A stretch of 64,000 nucleotides of DNA from Halicephalobus mephisto (Eukaryota > Nematoda > Chromadorea > Rhabditida > Panagrolaimidae). Location of the stretch: contig SWDT01000045.1 of assembly GCA_009193035.1 (NCBI GenBank), positions 372,001 to 436,000 on the forward strand. Direction: 5' to 3'. Under the pieces are notes generated by a model. It was not told the origin of the DNA, did no database searches, and saw only the letters and a list, made by a program, of their open reading frames with translations. The position numbers were made by a program, and so were the translations under genes. Shown piece after piece: positions 44,930 through 57,700 of the stretch. Within the stretch, counting starts at the first letter, position 1, and the number at the start of each line of letters is the position of its first letter.

Positions 44930-45260
44930 TAAAGTTTAAGAATACTCTTTATTGAGGGGTAAAAAAGGGAAAATGTCATGTTAATAAGGGTTCCTAGGTG
45001 TTGTATCATATTATCATTATTATGGATACGTAATTTTCACAATCAAAGACATCTAGAACATTTAAAGTTGAAGAATACTCTCTATTGAAGAGTAAAAAAG
45101 GGAAAATATCATGTTAATAAGGGTTCCTAGGTGTTGTATCATATTATCATTATTATGGATACGTAATTTTCACAATCAAAGACATCTAGAACATTTAAAG
45201 TTGAGGAATACTCTCTATTGAAGAGTAAAAAAGGGAAAATATCATGTTAGTTAGGGTTCC
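44930..45260. repeat. Tandem repeat, about 117-bp unit, 3 copies
   Basis: Units with AGGGTTCCTAGGTGTTGTAT, GGATACGTAATTTTCACAAT and AAGAATACTCTCTATTGAAG. Confidence 0.88.
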
Positions 45261-45299
45261 TGGGTGTTGTTCCTATATTTAATATTATCCTATATTCTA

Positions 45300-45620
45300 T
45301 TGTACATTATATTGTATCTAGTAAAAGATGCAACGTAAAGTTCACACGGAAGACTCAAAAAACTGGACTATTTTTTCAAATTGTTCGCATTAGGAATCTT
45401 AGGGACACAGCCGGGTTCGAAGAAGACACAAAAAAAACACTCTACTAATGCCCTAAATTACTTCGTTTCTGATCAAAAATCTAAAATTCTAATTTCTAAA
45501 AGGTCTGAAATGACTGTGAATCCGATTGACCACTTTTTGAACAATAAATATGTACTCAAGCTCCAATTTTCAAAATGCCTTTCCGAAGTCTAAATATGGG
45601 CAAAAAGTAAAACATCATTA
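45300..45620. other. Unassigned segment, no supported gene
   Basis: A 70-codon plus-strand frame (45381-45593) has no recognisable domain and no splice context. Confidence 0.3.
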
Positions 45621-45905
45621 AAAAAATAAAATTTCATATATCAATTTTTAATAAATAAAGAAGTTTTAAAAAATAAAATTTCATATATCAATTTTTAATA
45701 AACAAAGAAGTTTCAAAAAATAAAATTTCATATATCAATTTTTAATAAATAAAGAAATTAAAAAAATTAGATTCCATATATCAATTTTTAATAAACAAAG
45801 AAGTTTTTAAAAATTAAATTTCATATATCAATTTTTAATAAATAAAGAAGTTTTAAAAATAAAATTTCATATATCAATTTTTAGTAAACAAAGAAATTTT
45901 TAAAA
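45620..45905. repeat. Tandem repeat, about 45-bp unit, 6 copies
   Basis: Units of AAATTTCATATATCAATTTT and TAATAAATAAAGAAGTTTT. Confidence 0.88.
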
Positions 45906-45949
45906 ATTGCTCGAAGTTTTAGGTTCGAAATTGATTCTTTCGATTTCTG

Positions 45950-46530
45950 AACTCGAGTCAGTTCAAAACTAGTTCGAATTAGTTCAAAATCAACTCAATT
46001 TTCAAACTAAACTAATTTGATTTAAATTCGATCTCTTGATTTTCGAATTTAAATAGTTTAGATCGAATTTGAACTTTTTGATTTTTGAATTCAAATTAAT
46101 TCAACTTTTCAAATTTAAATTTTCAAATTTTTAAATTTAAATTTTCTGATTTTCGAATTCAAATTAATTCAACTTTTCGAATTTAAATTTTCTGATTTTC
46201 GAATTCAATCTTCGAATTCAAATTTTCTAATTTTTAAATTTAACTTTTCTAATTTTTAAATTTAAATTTTCTGATTTTCGAATTCAAATTAATTCAACTT
46301 TTCAAATTTAAATTTTCTAATTTTCGAATTCAATCTTCGAATTTAAATTTTCTAATTTTTAAATTTTCTAATTTTCGAATTTAAATTAATTCAGCTTTTC
46401 AAATTCGAACTAATTCAACTTTTCGAATTTAAATTTTCTAATTTTCGAATTTAAATTAATTCAGCTTTTCTGATTTTCGAATATAAATTAATTTAAATTT
46501 TCGAATTCGGTATATTTCTCTTCGAATTAG
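45950..46530. repeat. Degenerate TTCGAATTCAAATT repeats
   Basis: Self-complementary words TTCGAATTTAAATT and AATTAATTCAACTTTTC repeat irregularly. No gene. Confidence 0.75.
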
Positions 46531-47280
46531 TTCAAAATCAACCCAAAGTTCTATTCGAAAATCCAAAATTTGACAGTCCTGATAGCGATCAATCGATGTA
46601 GACCAAAAACATTATTTTTTAAGAAAATAATGATTTCAATTTTTTCATCATAAAGACCTAAAAATAAAGCGAACCCATAAAAAAAATTTCTTTCAATTTT
46701 ATTTTTTTTTTCAATTTTTAAATTTTACTTTTTTTTTTATTTTTTTTAAATTTTATTTTTTTTAAATTTTATTTTTTTTAAATTTTTTTTTTAAATTTTA
46801 CTTTTTAAAAAAAATAAAACTTACTTTTTTAATATCTTCTGTTTGAAGTTGGAGAATTGCCAAATTTGATTTTTTTTTATACATTTTTAAAATTACGAAA
46901 TTCTTTGAAAAATAAAAATGAAAAAATCAGGATTTCCGAAATTGAAGGAATTTGCCGAAGATTCGAGAAATCTGCCCGAGGGGTCGATTGATTTCTTTTT
47001 TGAATTCCGAAAAATCTAAAAAAATCAAATTTAAAAAAAAATTATTTTCGATAAAAAAATTACAAAATTACAGTAACGAAAAAATTTATATTTTTAAAAT
47101 TATAAAAAAAATGCAAAAAATTAAATTAAATTAAAATTATAAATATTTTCCGGTCATCTGCAACAATGGAAAAACCGGTCCAGTGATTTCCACCACCATC
47201 TGAACGACGAAATCAAGACTGCACGAGAGTCGGCCCCTGCGGCACTTTTTCCCTTTTATTTTCTAAGTTTTTATATAATT
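46531..47280. other. AT-rich intergenic, no gene seen
   Basis: A less AT-rich piece at 47150-47255 (ACAATGGAAAAACCGGTCCA, then AGAGTCGGCCCCTGCGGCAC) has no sustained frame. Confidence 0.4.
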
Positions 47281-47284
47281 TATT

Positions 47285-48180
47285 TCAGGCAATAGGAAGA
47301 AATATAAGAGGAAAAAAAATTAAATCAATTACAGTATCCGAAAATCTTGGATACTGTTGTTATCACCATGGCCTAGATGCCTAAGCTCAATCCTGAAAGT
47401 CGATTTTCGCACATAATTGGTAATTTATCTCATATCTTATATTTCTTCTTTTTATATTTCTTTCTTTTATATTTTTTTCCGTTCACAGATCTTTAGAAAG
47501 TAGGAAAAAATATAAGATGAAAAAAATATAAGAGAAAAAAAATTTAATTAATTACAGTATCCGAAAATCTTGGATACTGTTGTTATCACCATGGCCTAGA
47601 TGCCTAAGCTCAATCCTGAAAGTCGATTTTCGCACATAATTGGTAATTTATCTCATATCTTATATTTCTTCTTTTTATATTTCTTTCTTTTATATTTTTT
47701 TCCGTTCACAGATCTTTAGAAAGTAGGAAAAAATATAAGAGAAAAAAAATTAACCCAATTACAGTATCCGAAAATCTTGGATAGTACTGTTATCACCATG
47801 GCCTAGATACCTAAGCTCAATCCCAAAATCCGATTTCCACACATAATTGGTAATTTATCTCATACCTTATATTTCTTCTTTTTATTTTTTCTGTCCACAG
47901 ATCTTTAGAAAGTAAGAAAAAATATAAGATGAAAAAAATATAAGGAAGAAAATAAGAGAAAAAAAATTAAACGAATTACAGTATCCCAAAATCTTGGATA
48001 ATGTTGTTATCACCATGGCCTAGATACCTAAGCTCAATCCTGAAAGTCGATTTCCACACATAATTAGTGATTTATCTCATATCTTATATTTTTCCTCTTA
48101 TATTTCTTCTTTTTATATTTTTTTTCTTTTTATATTTTTTTTCTTTTTATATTTTTTTTCTTTTTATATTTTTTCCGTTC
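47285..48180. repeat. Tandem array, about 215-bp unit, 4 copies, each with a hairpin
   Basis: ACAGTATCC at 47331, 47554, 47761 and 47978 faces GGATACTGT about nine bases on (47349-47357 and 47572-47580 perfect; the third and fourth degraded). Each is followed by TATCACCATGGCCTAGATGC and GTCGATTTTCGCACATAATT, with polypyrimidine runs between. Confidence 0.88.
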
Positions 48181-49080
48181 ACGTTTATTTCATATTAATT
48201 TTTTTAATAATTAAATTAATTCAATGTCTTTGTTAAATAAGAAAAAATTAATTTTAAAAGAATTTCGAAATCAGTGAAAATTAAAAAGAAAAAAAACGAG
48301 CGGCAATTGTGCAGTCGGAATTAACACGTTCCAGATCATTCGCGGTAAACTTGAGAAATTACGAAAGATCAATCTTTCAAAAACAATAAAAATCAAATTT
48401 TAATTAATCGTGAAATTTCGCCGCAGGTTTTAGAATTCTCATTTTCAAAATAATTGTGCAAAATTCTAGATAATTCGTATTGAAATTATTTTTAAAAATA
48501 AAAATTTCCAAAATTTTAGAAAATTAATAATTTTTTTTAAATTAAAATAATTTTAAAAATAAAAATTTTAAAATTTTAGAAAATTAATAAAGTAATTTTT
48601 TTTAAATTAAAATAATTTTTAAAAATTAAAATTTCCAAAATTCTAGAAAATTCATAAAATAATTTTTTTTAAATTAAAATAATTTTAAAAATTAAAATTT
48701 TAAAATTTTAGAAAATTAATAATAAAATAATTTTTTTAAATTTATTTAAATTTTTTTAAAATTAAAATTTCAAAATTTTAGAAAATTAATAAAGTAATTT
48801 TTTTTAAACTAAAATTTTAGAAAATTCATAAAATAATTTTTTTTTAAATTTATTTTTAAATTTTAAAATTTTAAAAAAATTTAATAAATTTTGTTATAAA
48901 AAATATGATGTAATCTGTAAAATAAATAATTTTAGACAAAAACGTAATTTTCAGATTATTCGATGGATTTATGAAAAAAAATGACCATCGGACAAAAACT
49001 TTCAATTTTTTACTAATCCACAAAAGCGGAAAACTTAATCTCGATAATCTCATCAAAATCAGAATAAAACGTAAAAGAAA
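48181..49080. other. AT-rich intergenic, no gene seen
   Basis: Irregular AAATTTTAGAAAATTAATAA repeats from 48480 to 48860. Confidence 0.6.
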
Positions 49081-49520
49081 TTTTTAAAAAATTGAAAATA
49101 TCAACATTATTGTAAAAAATTCAAAAATTTCCAACTTACTGTAAAAAAATTAAAAATTCTAATTTACTGTAAAAAATCGAAAATTTTAATTTGTTGTAAA
49201 AAGTTGAGAAATTTCAACATTACTGTAAAAAATTAAAAATTTTAATATTACTGTAAAAAAAATTAAAAATTTCAACATTACTGTAAAAAATTAAAAATTT
49301 TAATATTACTGTAAAAAATCGAAAATTCTAATTTACTGTAAAAAATCGAAAATTTTAATATTACTGTAAAAAAATTTTAAATTCCAATTTACTATAAAAA
49401 AATTAAAAATTTTTAACTTATTGCAAAAAAATCAAAAATTTTAACATTACTGTAAAAAATCAAAAATTTTCAACTTACTGTAAAAAATTAAAAATTCCAA
49501 TATTATTGTAAAAAATCGGA
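49080..49520. repeat. Tandem repeat, about 28-bp unit, 15 copies
   Basis: Units of TTACTGTAAAAAATTAAAAA with slight variation. Confidence 0.88.
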
Positions 49521-50122
49521 AATTTGTTAAGAGATCAAAGATCGATCTGACATGAGACAATTTTTATTCGAAATGGCTGGAATCCAAATATTGCCTCGGG
49601 GTATTTGTACTCATCGAAGAACACGGAAAAGGTATAAAAGAATCATTTTGGATAAACATCAATGAAAAGAATTGTGCGAAATTTATTGATAATCAAACAA
49701 TTTGAACGAAATGCAAATTTAAACAACCATTTTTTTTTAAAAAATGTCTTAAAAAATTTCAAAAAAATATTTTTACTAAAATTTCAAAAAAAACGATTCT
49801 GACACGAATATTCCACTCAGGACCGAAAATTGTAAAATTTAATGTTTACTTAATTTTTTTAATTTTAAAATCGTATTATTGTAAAAATTAGAAATCTTAA
49901 AAATGAAACCTCAGACTTGTCTCGACACGAATGTTCAAAATTCCTCAATCAAGACCAAAAAATCAAAATTTCTCGTTTATATACATTTACGAGATCCCAG
50001 ATATCTAGTAGATTTGTAAAATCAGAACTTTATTTCATGTTCTATTATCTGATCTAAAACCCGTATATGAAGAAATTCGGCGAATGATTGTTCATTTTCT
50101 TGTTTTAAATAATCTAAAAAAG
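49521..50122. other. 3' flank of the SLC19 gene, no gene seen
   Basis: Contains an inverted single copy of the hairpin family near 49798-49836 (CTGACACGAATATTCCACTC, then AGGACCGAAAATT). Confidence 0.5.
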
Positions 50123-50128
50123 TTTATT
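50123..50128 (-). terminator. Polyadenylation signal of the SLC19 gene
   Basis: AATAAA on the minus strand, 17 bases after the TGA at 50145. Confidence 0.6.
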
Positions 50129-50144
50129 TATTTTCGAACAAAAA

Positions 50145-53100
50145 TCATGGCTCATTGTTTTCAATCATGGAATCTGACTTCGAAGAGGAGCTCATTTGTC
50201 GACTAATGGATCTAGGGACTGAATTCACTGTGCGTTTTCTGGAGCAATCTTTGATCTGACGAAACACCATAACAAAAACGAAAACAAGACCTATGGCGGC
50301 GTGATAACAAGCGTAAATCACAAATTGAGGTCTTATTTTCAATCCTAGGGCACTTTTGTCTACCACAACTGCCGTCAGAATTGTCTGGAATCCCAAAGCC
50401 AAAAATGTATTCACCCCAAAGACGAATCCGAAGGAGTTTGAGGCGATTCTGGAGACAATGTTGAACTGAGCCGTCGTGATCATTGCTTGATACGCTACTC
50501 TGAAGAAGACATATCCTGCATACATTATCCAGAGTCTTTCTGCTTGGGACATGACCAGCAAAATCCCAAAATCTGCAAAGGAGGCCAGAGCGAGGCAAAC
50601 TTCACCATACTTGTCCCAGTCGATTTTCGGTCTTTCCATGATGAGAATCACAATCATTGCTGAAGTTTAATGTCGATTAAAGTAACAATTATTCAATAAA
50701 AAGTACTCCAATTAAACAACAGGATTTTTTAATTTTTAGAATTATAAAAATTGCGTAAAAGTTAAAATTTGAAATAGTGTTAAAATTAACTCCCTTCTAC
50801 GACAATCCTAAAGTTTCTAGAAATTTTCGTTCGGACAATTTCACAAAAAAATTCTGATTTAATTTGATTTTTTTGAATTCCCGCACAGAGTAAATAAAAA
50901 TAGAAAAAGTAGTAAATTTGGCAATTCCCTTTTGACATCGATTCGTTCTTTTCTGATATTTTACAATTTCTTAAATTTCTAAAAACTTTAAAAATAGGAA
51001 GTTTTACAAAATTCTTTTGACACGGATTTTTAATTTTAAAATAGACTTACAGACGAAGGGACAAGCGGCTTCGATGAACCCATTGAGGACGTCGTTACTG
51101 TCTGAGGTCTGGAGCTGTCCCCAGAGGGTCTGAGTGTAGTTCCCGATCTGGAACTCCCCGCACGTAGCCATGGCCCACCAGAAGGACCACTTGAGGAGTC
51201 TCCAGTCTGTGTAGATGTCCACCGCCTGTTTTTTGAAATCTTTAATCCTGTCCCAGACGAACTCCAAGTAACTCGAGGGGATCTCTTCCGGGGGAGTTGG
51301 AGTGGATCTCGTTGAAGCTAAAATTAGAGTTTTTAAAAAATGAAATAATTTAAAAAACAAACTTTGAAATTCCACTCTTCTGTTGATGACGCTCCTCCAG
51401 GACACATTTGGGAGGACAACTGAGAGCCCTAAGGTGACCCCCAAGCACCCTATAGTGATGTAGTTGAGGGTCTGGTAACTACCCCAGTGGAAGATGACGA
51501 AGAATTCACTCAGGAAGTAACTCACACATTTGCCCGCCAACAGAGCTGCCCGGGTCCAGGCCGTCACCCTAAAAACCAGATTAATATATTACGTCGGTAA
51601 AATCAAAGAATAAAAATAAACAATATAAAAATATTAAGAAATATATAAAAATAAATAAATTACATATATACTCAATGGGACTTGATTGTAAGTTAAATTA
51701 CCTAAATTTTATAAAAAAACAATTATCACGATTTTCGTTACAAAACAGAATTTTAAAAAAACACTTTAAAAAGTAATTTTAATGATTTTTTACATAATCA
51801 CTTTTTAATTTCAATTACCTAAAATCAAACATAAAAAAACAAACATTCACCGAACTTTCGCTACGATACAAAATCAAAAAAAAGGAAAAAATGGCTCGAG
51901 AAAACAACTTTTTATACAATATATAATCACTTTTTAATTTCAATTACCTAAAATCAAACAAAAAAAAATAAACATTCACTGAACTTTCGCTATGAGACAA
52001 AATAAAAAAAAGGAAAAAATGGCTGAAAAAAGCTTATTTTTCTTTATTTTTAAAAATGTTACTTTTTTTGTTTTTAAAAATGTTATTTTTAGTTTAATTT
52101 TCGTTTAAATTAAGAATTACTTACTTTGAAAACTGTTTGCGGTCGACTTTGACGTAGATGTAAGCGAAATAAGCGACTTCTGTGGCTGTCGCGAATCCGT
52201 AGATTCCTTGACCGAGTTGTTGAGAAAAAACCGATTTTCCAAAAATCAAAGTCAACCAGACGGATATGTAACAAAGGGATTCAAACACAAGGACTGGCTT
52301 GTAGAGGAACACATCCGTCAACAGCAACGATGGCACCAAGGCCACTAGGTAACTGTAGGTCCAGATGGGGTAAACCTAAATTTCTGTTCTTCGTAATCAC
52401 AGTATGAAGAAATTTAAAAATCAACTCTTTACAAAACTGTCTCAACTAGAATTCCTAGAAGTTCTTAGAAACTACAGTAATCTACGGGGTAATTTCGACT
52501 TTTTATAAGTTCTTTCGTAAGCTACTATGCTATTGTAAATATTGAAAATCAACTCTTTACAAAACTGTCTCAACTGGGATTCCTAGAAATTCTTAGAAAC
52601 TACAGTAACCTACGGGGTAATTTCGATTTCTTGTGGAAATTATTTCGTAATCTACTATGCTATTGTAAATATTGAAAATTAACTCTTTATAAAACTGTCT
52701 CAACTGGAATTCTTAGAAGTTCTTAGAAACTACAGTAACCTACGGAGTAATTTCGATTTTTCGTAAGTTATTTCGTAAGCTACTATGCTATTGTAAATAT
52801 TGAAAATTAATTTCCTAAGAGATAGACGAGTTTTCAGAACTTAAAGTACTTCAAAGTTTCAATTTGTGGGAGTTATTTCATAATTCTATAAAACCCCGGA
52901 ATTGACTTTTTTGAAGTATATTCTTCCTAGATCAATTTAAATACACAGTACCCAATCCCCATCTACTCTAAATTCGATAATTATTGTTATGGTACCAGTC
53001 AGGGTCTAGAGGACGTTCATTTATTGAACGTTTTTATCTCAAAAAGATATATCAAACTTCTAAAAAGCAATAATTATCAGTATTCGATTGTGAAAAGATT

Positions 53101-53676
53101 TCAAAGAAAAACACGCGCGCTCCTACCGTACCTTTCAGGGACTTTCGTGGTAGGAACCAATTCATGTTCTGCTCTATTTTTGTACCATTTTTAATTAACA
53201 ATATTATATATCAAATTTTCGAAAAACTAACTAATTTTTAATTGTGGAATGATTTCAAAGAAAAACACGCGCGCTCCTACCGTATCTTTCAGGAACTTTC
53301 GTGGTAGGAACTAATTCGTGTCCTGCTCTATTTTTGTACCATTTTTAATTAACAATATTATATATCAAATTTTCGAAAAACTAACTAATTTTTAATTGTG
53401 GAGTGATTTCAAAGAAAGACACACGCGCTTCTACCGTACCTTTCAGGGACTTTCGTGGTAGAAACCAATTCGTGTCTTGCATCATTCACATATGGAAATA
53501 AATATCCCATAAGAAATTGACCTTTTTATATTTCAAACCCAAACCTTTCCATTCAAATCCTCATCAGTGATGTTCAAATCGTCGTGTTGGTAATTGTACA
53601 AATACGGCTCCGTCGGTCTGAACTCCTTGAATGCCCCGAAGGAACAAAGAATCAAAGCAGAAATCCACCATTTCAT
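50145..53676 (-). CDS. SLC19-family folate/thiamine-type transporter
   Basis: Five minus-strand exons join in frame: 53545-53676, 52125-52375, 51363-51568, 51051-51317 and 50145-50659, giving 456 residues. The ATG at 53676 follows an AACACAG acceptor by 16 bases. Family marks: a signal-like first helix (MKWWISALILCSFGAFKEF), the conserved FRPTEPY after TM1, VYPIWTYSYL, QGIYGFATATEVAYFAYIY, a charged loop, SYLEFVWDRIKDFKKQAVDI, WSFWWAMATCGEFQIGNYTQ, and a membrane-rich C-terminal half ending in a Ser-rich cytosolic tail (RSISRQMSSSSKSD). About twelve membrane segments are expected. SLC19 proteins import reduced folate (A1) or thiamine (A2/A3) across the plasma membrane. The sequence alone does not settle which; nematodes carry several paralogues. 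Intron 1 (1.17 kb) is filled by two tandem repeat arrays. The gene is divergent from the ACAD10-like gene. Confidence 0.93.
52380..52810. repeat. Intronic tandem repeat, about 120-bp unit, 3 copies
   Basis: Units with AAACTACAGTAACCTACGGG, GCTACTATGCTATTGTAAAT and ACAAAACTGTCTCAACTGG inside intron 1 of SLC19. Confidence 0.88.
53030..53475. repeat. Intronic tandem repeat, about 150-bp unit, 3 copies, each with a hairpin
   Basis: Units with ATTTCAAAGAAAAACACGCG and TTTTTGTACCATTTTTAATT. TCCTACC faces GGTAGGA (53121-53127 and 53149-53155; 53275-53281 and 53303-53309). In the third copy TTCTACC (53429-53435) faces GGTAGAA (53457-53463). Confidence 0.88.
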
Positions 53677-53759
53677 CCTGGTTCTGATTGATCTGTGTTC
53701 ATTTAGAACAAAATAACGAGAAGATAACGTCAGAGACAATAAGCAGCTCAATTTTCGCT

Positions 53760-54600
53760 TTTCTGTTTGCTAATCGACTATAAATCGTTTGATACTCTTT
53801 TCTTTGAAGAAATTGATATATCAAGGAAATTTTTTTTTTGCAAAAAATGAATAAAACTGTTTAAAAAAATTCAAATTTTAAAAAATAATTAGTTTATGTA
53901 AATTTTGAGGTATGAATTATTTTCAAAATTTTGTAATTTAAATGTAACGATTATTTCATGAATTAACTAGAAATTATTCAGTCATTTTCGTACTGAAAAT
54001 ACTGATATATCAAAAATTTACTTTTCTTATAAAAAAAATAAAACTCTTTAAAACGAATTCATATATCAAAATTTTGCAATTTAATTGTAACGATTATTTC
54101 ATGAATTAACTAGAAATTATTCGGTCATTTTCATACTGAAAATACTGATATATTAAAAATTTACTTTTCTTATAAAAAATAATTTTTCAAAAAGAATTCA
54201 TATATCAAAATCTGAATCTTTTCAAAATTTTACAATTTAATTGTAACGATTATTTTATGAATTAATGAATTAGAAATTATTCAGTTATTTTTACACTGAA
54301 AATACTGATATATCAAAGTTACTTTTCTTATAAAAAATAATTTTTCAAAAAGATCGGATTTTTTTGAACTTTGATGCATAAATTTTTTAAGCTGTGTAAT
54401 CCACATATCGACTTAATATTACTATTATTTTATTTCTTAATGAATTACAAATCTTTATTTTTCAGTTCATTAAAAATTGATATATCAACGAATTTTTTTA
54501 TCGAACAAGTTTCAAAAAATGTCCGAAATTTCAAATTGTAAGTTATAATTTTTATTTTAAAGTTTTCATATATGAATTTCATGTTTTTTTGTTTGTTTCA
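53760..54600. repeat. SLC19-ACAD10 intergenic region with ~120-bp repeats
   Basis: Three to four units of GAATTAACTAGAAATTATTC, ACTGAAAATACTGATATATC and TTACTTTTCTTATAAAAAA. Promoters of both divergent genes must lie here. No clear TATA box was picked out. Confidence 0.7.
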
Positions 54601-54727
54601 AGGCCATATAACCCAGATATAACTTTACTGTGATCATCTGCTCTGGGAGAACAGCTGAGGACAGCGGCAACCACCACAAAAGTTGTATTTCGGACCTTGT
54701 TTCTTTCTCCACACTGCTGTTTTTAAA

Positions 54728-57700
54728 ATGTTTCCTAAGTATTTATTAAAAGTAATAAATCCTCAAAATCCATTTTCGAAATGTTTTCTGTCGTTGTCAG
54801 CATCGGATCGGACGAGGTACAAGACCGTGGTCTTCGATATGGGCGGGGTTCTGATCCCGTCTCCTCTGACCTCGTTCGGAAGTAAGTTTTCATATATCAA
54901 TTTCCACTTTACAGTCATCTCCTTCCAGAAAGAGAACGTGAACTAGGTCTAGAACCCGGCTCAATGTCGAAAACGCTGATCAGTAAGGAGTTTCTTCCGG
55001 AATTCGAAGCTCTGGAAAAAGGAGAAACAAACTTGGAAGATTTCCACGCTATTTTTACTCATTTTTACAACAAACAGGTCCGAGTTTACACATTATTTCT
55101 TACTATTTACAATGTAACAGTTATAAGTAAAAAGATGGATTTTTGAATTCCCGCGCAGACAGGGCGAGAGTAAGGAACGCGGTAAATTTGGCAATCACCA
55201 GTAAATCAACTCGCACTGTCCTCTTTCTTCCGTCCAATCCTAAAATTTCCTAAAAAATCAGTAAATTTGTGTTAAAAGGGTATCGAAAAGTTTTTTAAAT
55301 ATTTCAGTTGATTTTTAAACTTTTGAATTCCCGCGCAGACAGGGCGAGAGTGAGGACCAGCGAATTGATGACGAAATCGACCCTACTCTCTCTCACCTCC
55401 TCTCTCTTCCAATCCTAAAATTTCCCAAAAAATCAGTAAATTTGCATCGATCAAATTTCAGAAATTTTGCATTTTTAATTTTTTAGAGTTTTTGAAGTCC
55501 TGCGGAGAGTGGAAGTATAAAAAAAGTAAATTTGATAAATTACCCTCGGAATCTACTCTTCTCAATTCCAAACAATCCTAAAATCCAGGCATTTTCGTAA
55601 ACAATTTTAATTTTACTTTTTTCACAGTAATACAACTTTTTAGAATAACCGAAATGACAGAACACTGCTTGAGCCGTTTAAGGACTTTTATAACACAAAT
55701 CCGGGATCCTTCCTCGAGATGGATAGACGCTGGATAAAGGTCCTTCAGGCCCTGAAATCGGAAGGCATAAAGGTCGCTGTGTTGACAAATAATTTTTTTC
55801 CGAATAGAAGCAAAACTGGAAAAACGCATCTTTTGAACGAAAAACTTTTTAACGGAGGAATCTTCGAATCTTGCAAACTCGGAATTCGGAAACCAGAAAA
55901 ACAGATTTTCGAACATGTTTTAAAAACTATTAAGGTTTGTTATTTTTACAAATAAGAATTTTAATTTTTGGGGATTTTTAAATTTCCGCAGAAAATAAAA
56001 AAGAAATCCAACAATACTGTCGAAATATACTTGTTTTATTTCTTTTCGAGAGTTCTGAAAATTCGTGTTGAAACAATTTCGTGAAAGATATTTTAAATTT
56101 TACCGAAATTGATTTTTTTTAATTTTTAGAATTCTGAAAATTCATGTTGAAACAATTTTGGAATTTTATTTTTAAAATTTTTTTATAATTTTATTTTTTA
56201 TAATTTTTTTATAATTTTATTTTTTATAATTTTTTAAGTTTTATATTTTATAATTTTATAATTTTTTAAGTTTTATTTTTTTTGTTTTTTTTATGATTTT
56301 ATTTTTCAGAACAAACCAGAAGAAATCTTGTTCGTCGACGATCTCGGAGGAAATCTGAAAGGAGCCGCGGCTTTGGGGATCGACACCCTGAAGTTCAAAC
56401 TCGATGAAGATCCGTTTTCTTTAATTTCAGAGAAAACTGGAGTCGACATTGAGGGATTCGTCCCCGGCACTCGAACGCCAACTGAGAGTAAGATTACTGA
56501 CAATTTTTAAATAAGTAAAATTTTGCAGAAGAGAAAATTCCGGAAGATGTTCTTAAAAATTATCTTTCTGGAAAATTTGGGATTGAAAATGATCAAAAAT
56601 TTGTAATCAGGAAATTCGGTCATGGACAGTCAAATCCGACTTATTACGTCAAATTTGGCAACCGAGAATTTGCCCTCAGGAAAAAACCAGTAAGTTGTTC
56701 ATGGATTTGTCGGAATTAAATTCTGCAAATTTCTGGAATTTCGAAAATCCAAAAATTTTCAAAGTCAATGAAAACTTCCAAAATTTTGTTCAAATTTTAC
56801 AAAAACAGAACTTAACAAAATTTTTTGAGATTTGACACAAAAAAACGTAAATTTTAGTTGCAAAAAAATTGCGAAATATGACAAAAATACAACACAATCA
56901 TCACATATTTTATAAAATTTGATATTTATAACGAAAATTACAATAGTGACGATTTCTACTTGTTACTGTACCAAAAGTTACACTTTTTTGTATAGAGATT
57001 TTGGATAGTGTCTATTTCTAACTCAATCAGAACTTTTAGTCACTATCCAAGTTTATTGGAACTGTCAAAATCACTATCCAAAAACACTTCCAACACAAAA
57101 AGCGCAATTTTTAACCCGGTAGCAATTATGAAATGTGACAAAAACAACATAATTGTCATATTTTTCATGAATATTTGACATTTGTAAAAGAATTAAAAAT
57201 TAATAGTGATGATTTGCATTTGTTACTGTATCGAAAGTTAGACTTTTTGTATCCAATAAGATCTACAACTTTGCAATCCTGTTGAAGCTTTCAGAATGCA
57301 GTAAAAACTTATAAAAACTCAAAATTAAGGATTCTAAAAAGCCTTTAAAATAAGATGAATTCGTGTTGAGACAATTTCGTGATTTTATGTTTAATTTTTT
57401 AGTCCGGGAAACTTCTGCCTTCAGCTCACATGATTGAGAGAGAATACCGGTTGATTAAAGCTTTAGAAAATCTCATTCCTCTTCCGAAAGTTTTGGATTA
57501 CGTCGAGGGAGTCCTCGACACTCCCTTCTACTTGATGGATTACTGTAGAGGTCGGTTGTTCCTTGATCCGGTGATTCCTGAAGTTGAAAAACGAAACAAA
57601 AAGAAAATCTACGAGGAAATGATTCGGGTCTTGGCGAAGATCCATAACATTGACTATAGATCTGTCGGATTAGCGGATTACGGTAAAGAGAAGGACTACA

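Noticed and set aside
49080..49520. CRISPR-like array
   Set aside because: Units are contiguous 28-bp AT repeats without unique spacers, in a eukaryotic genome.
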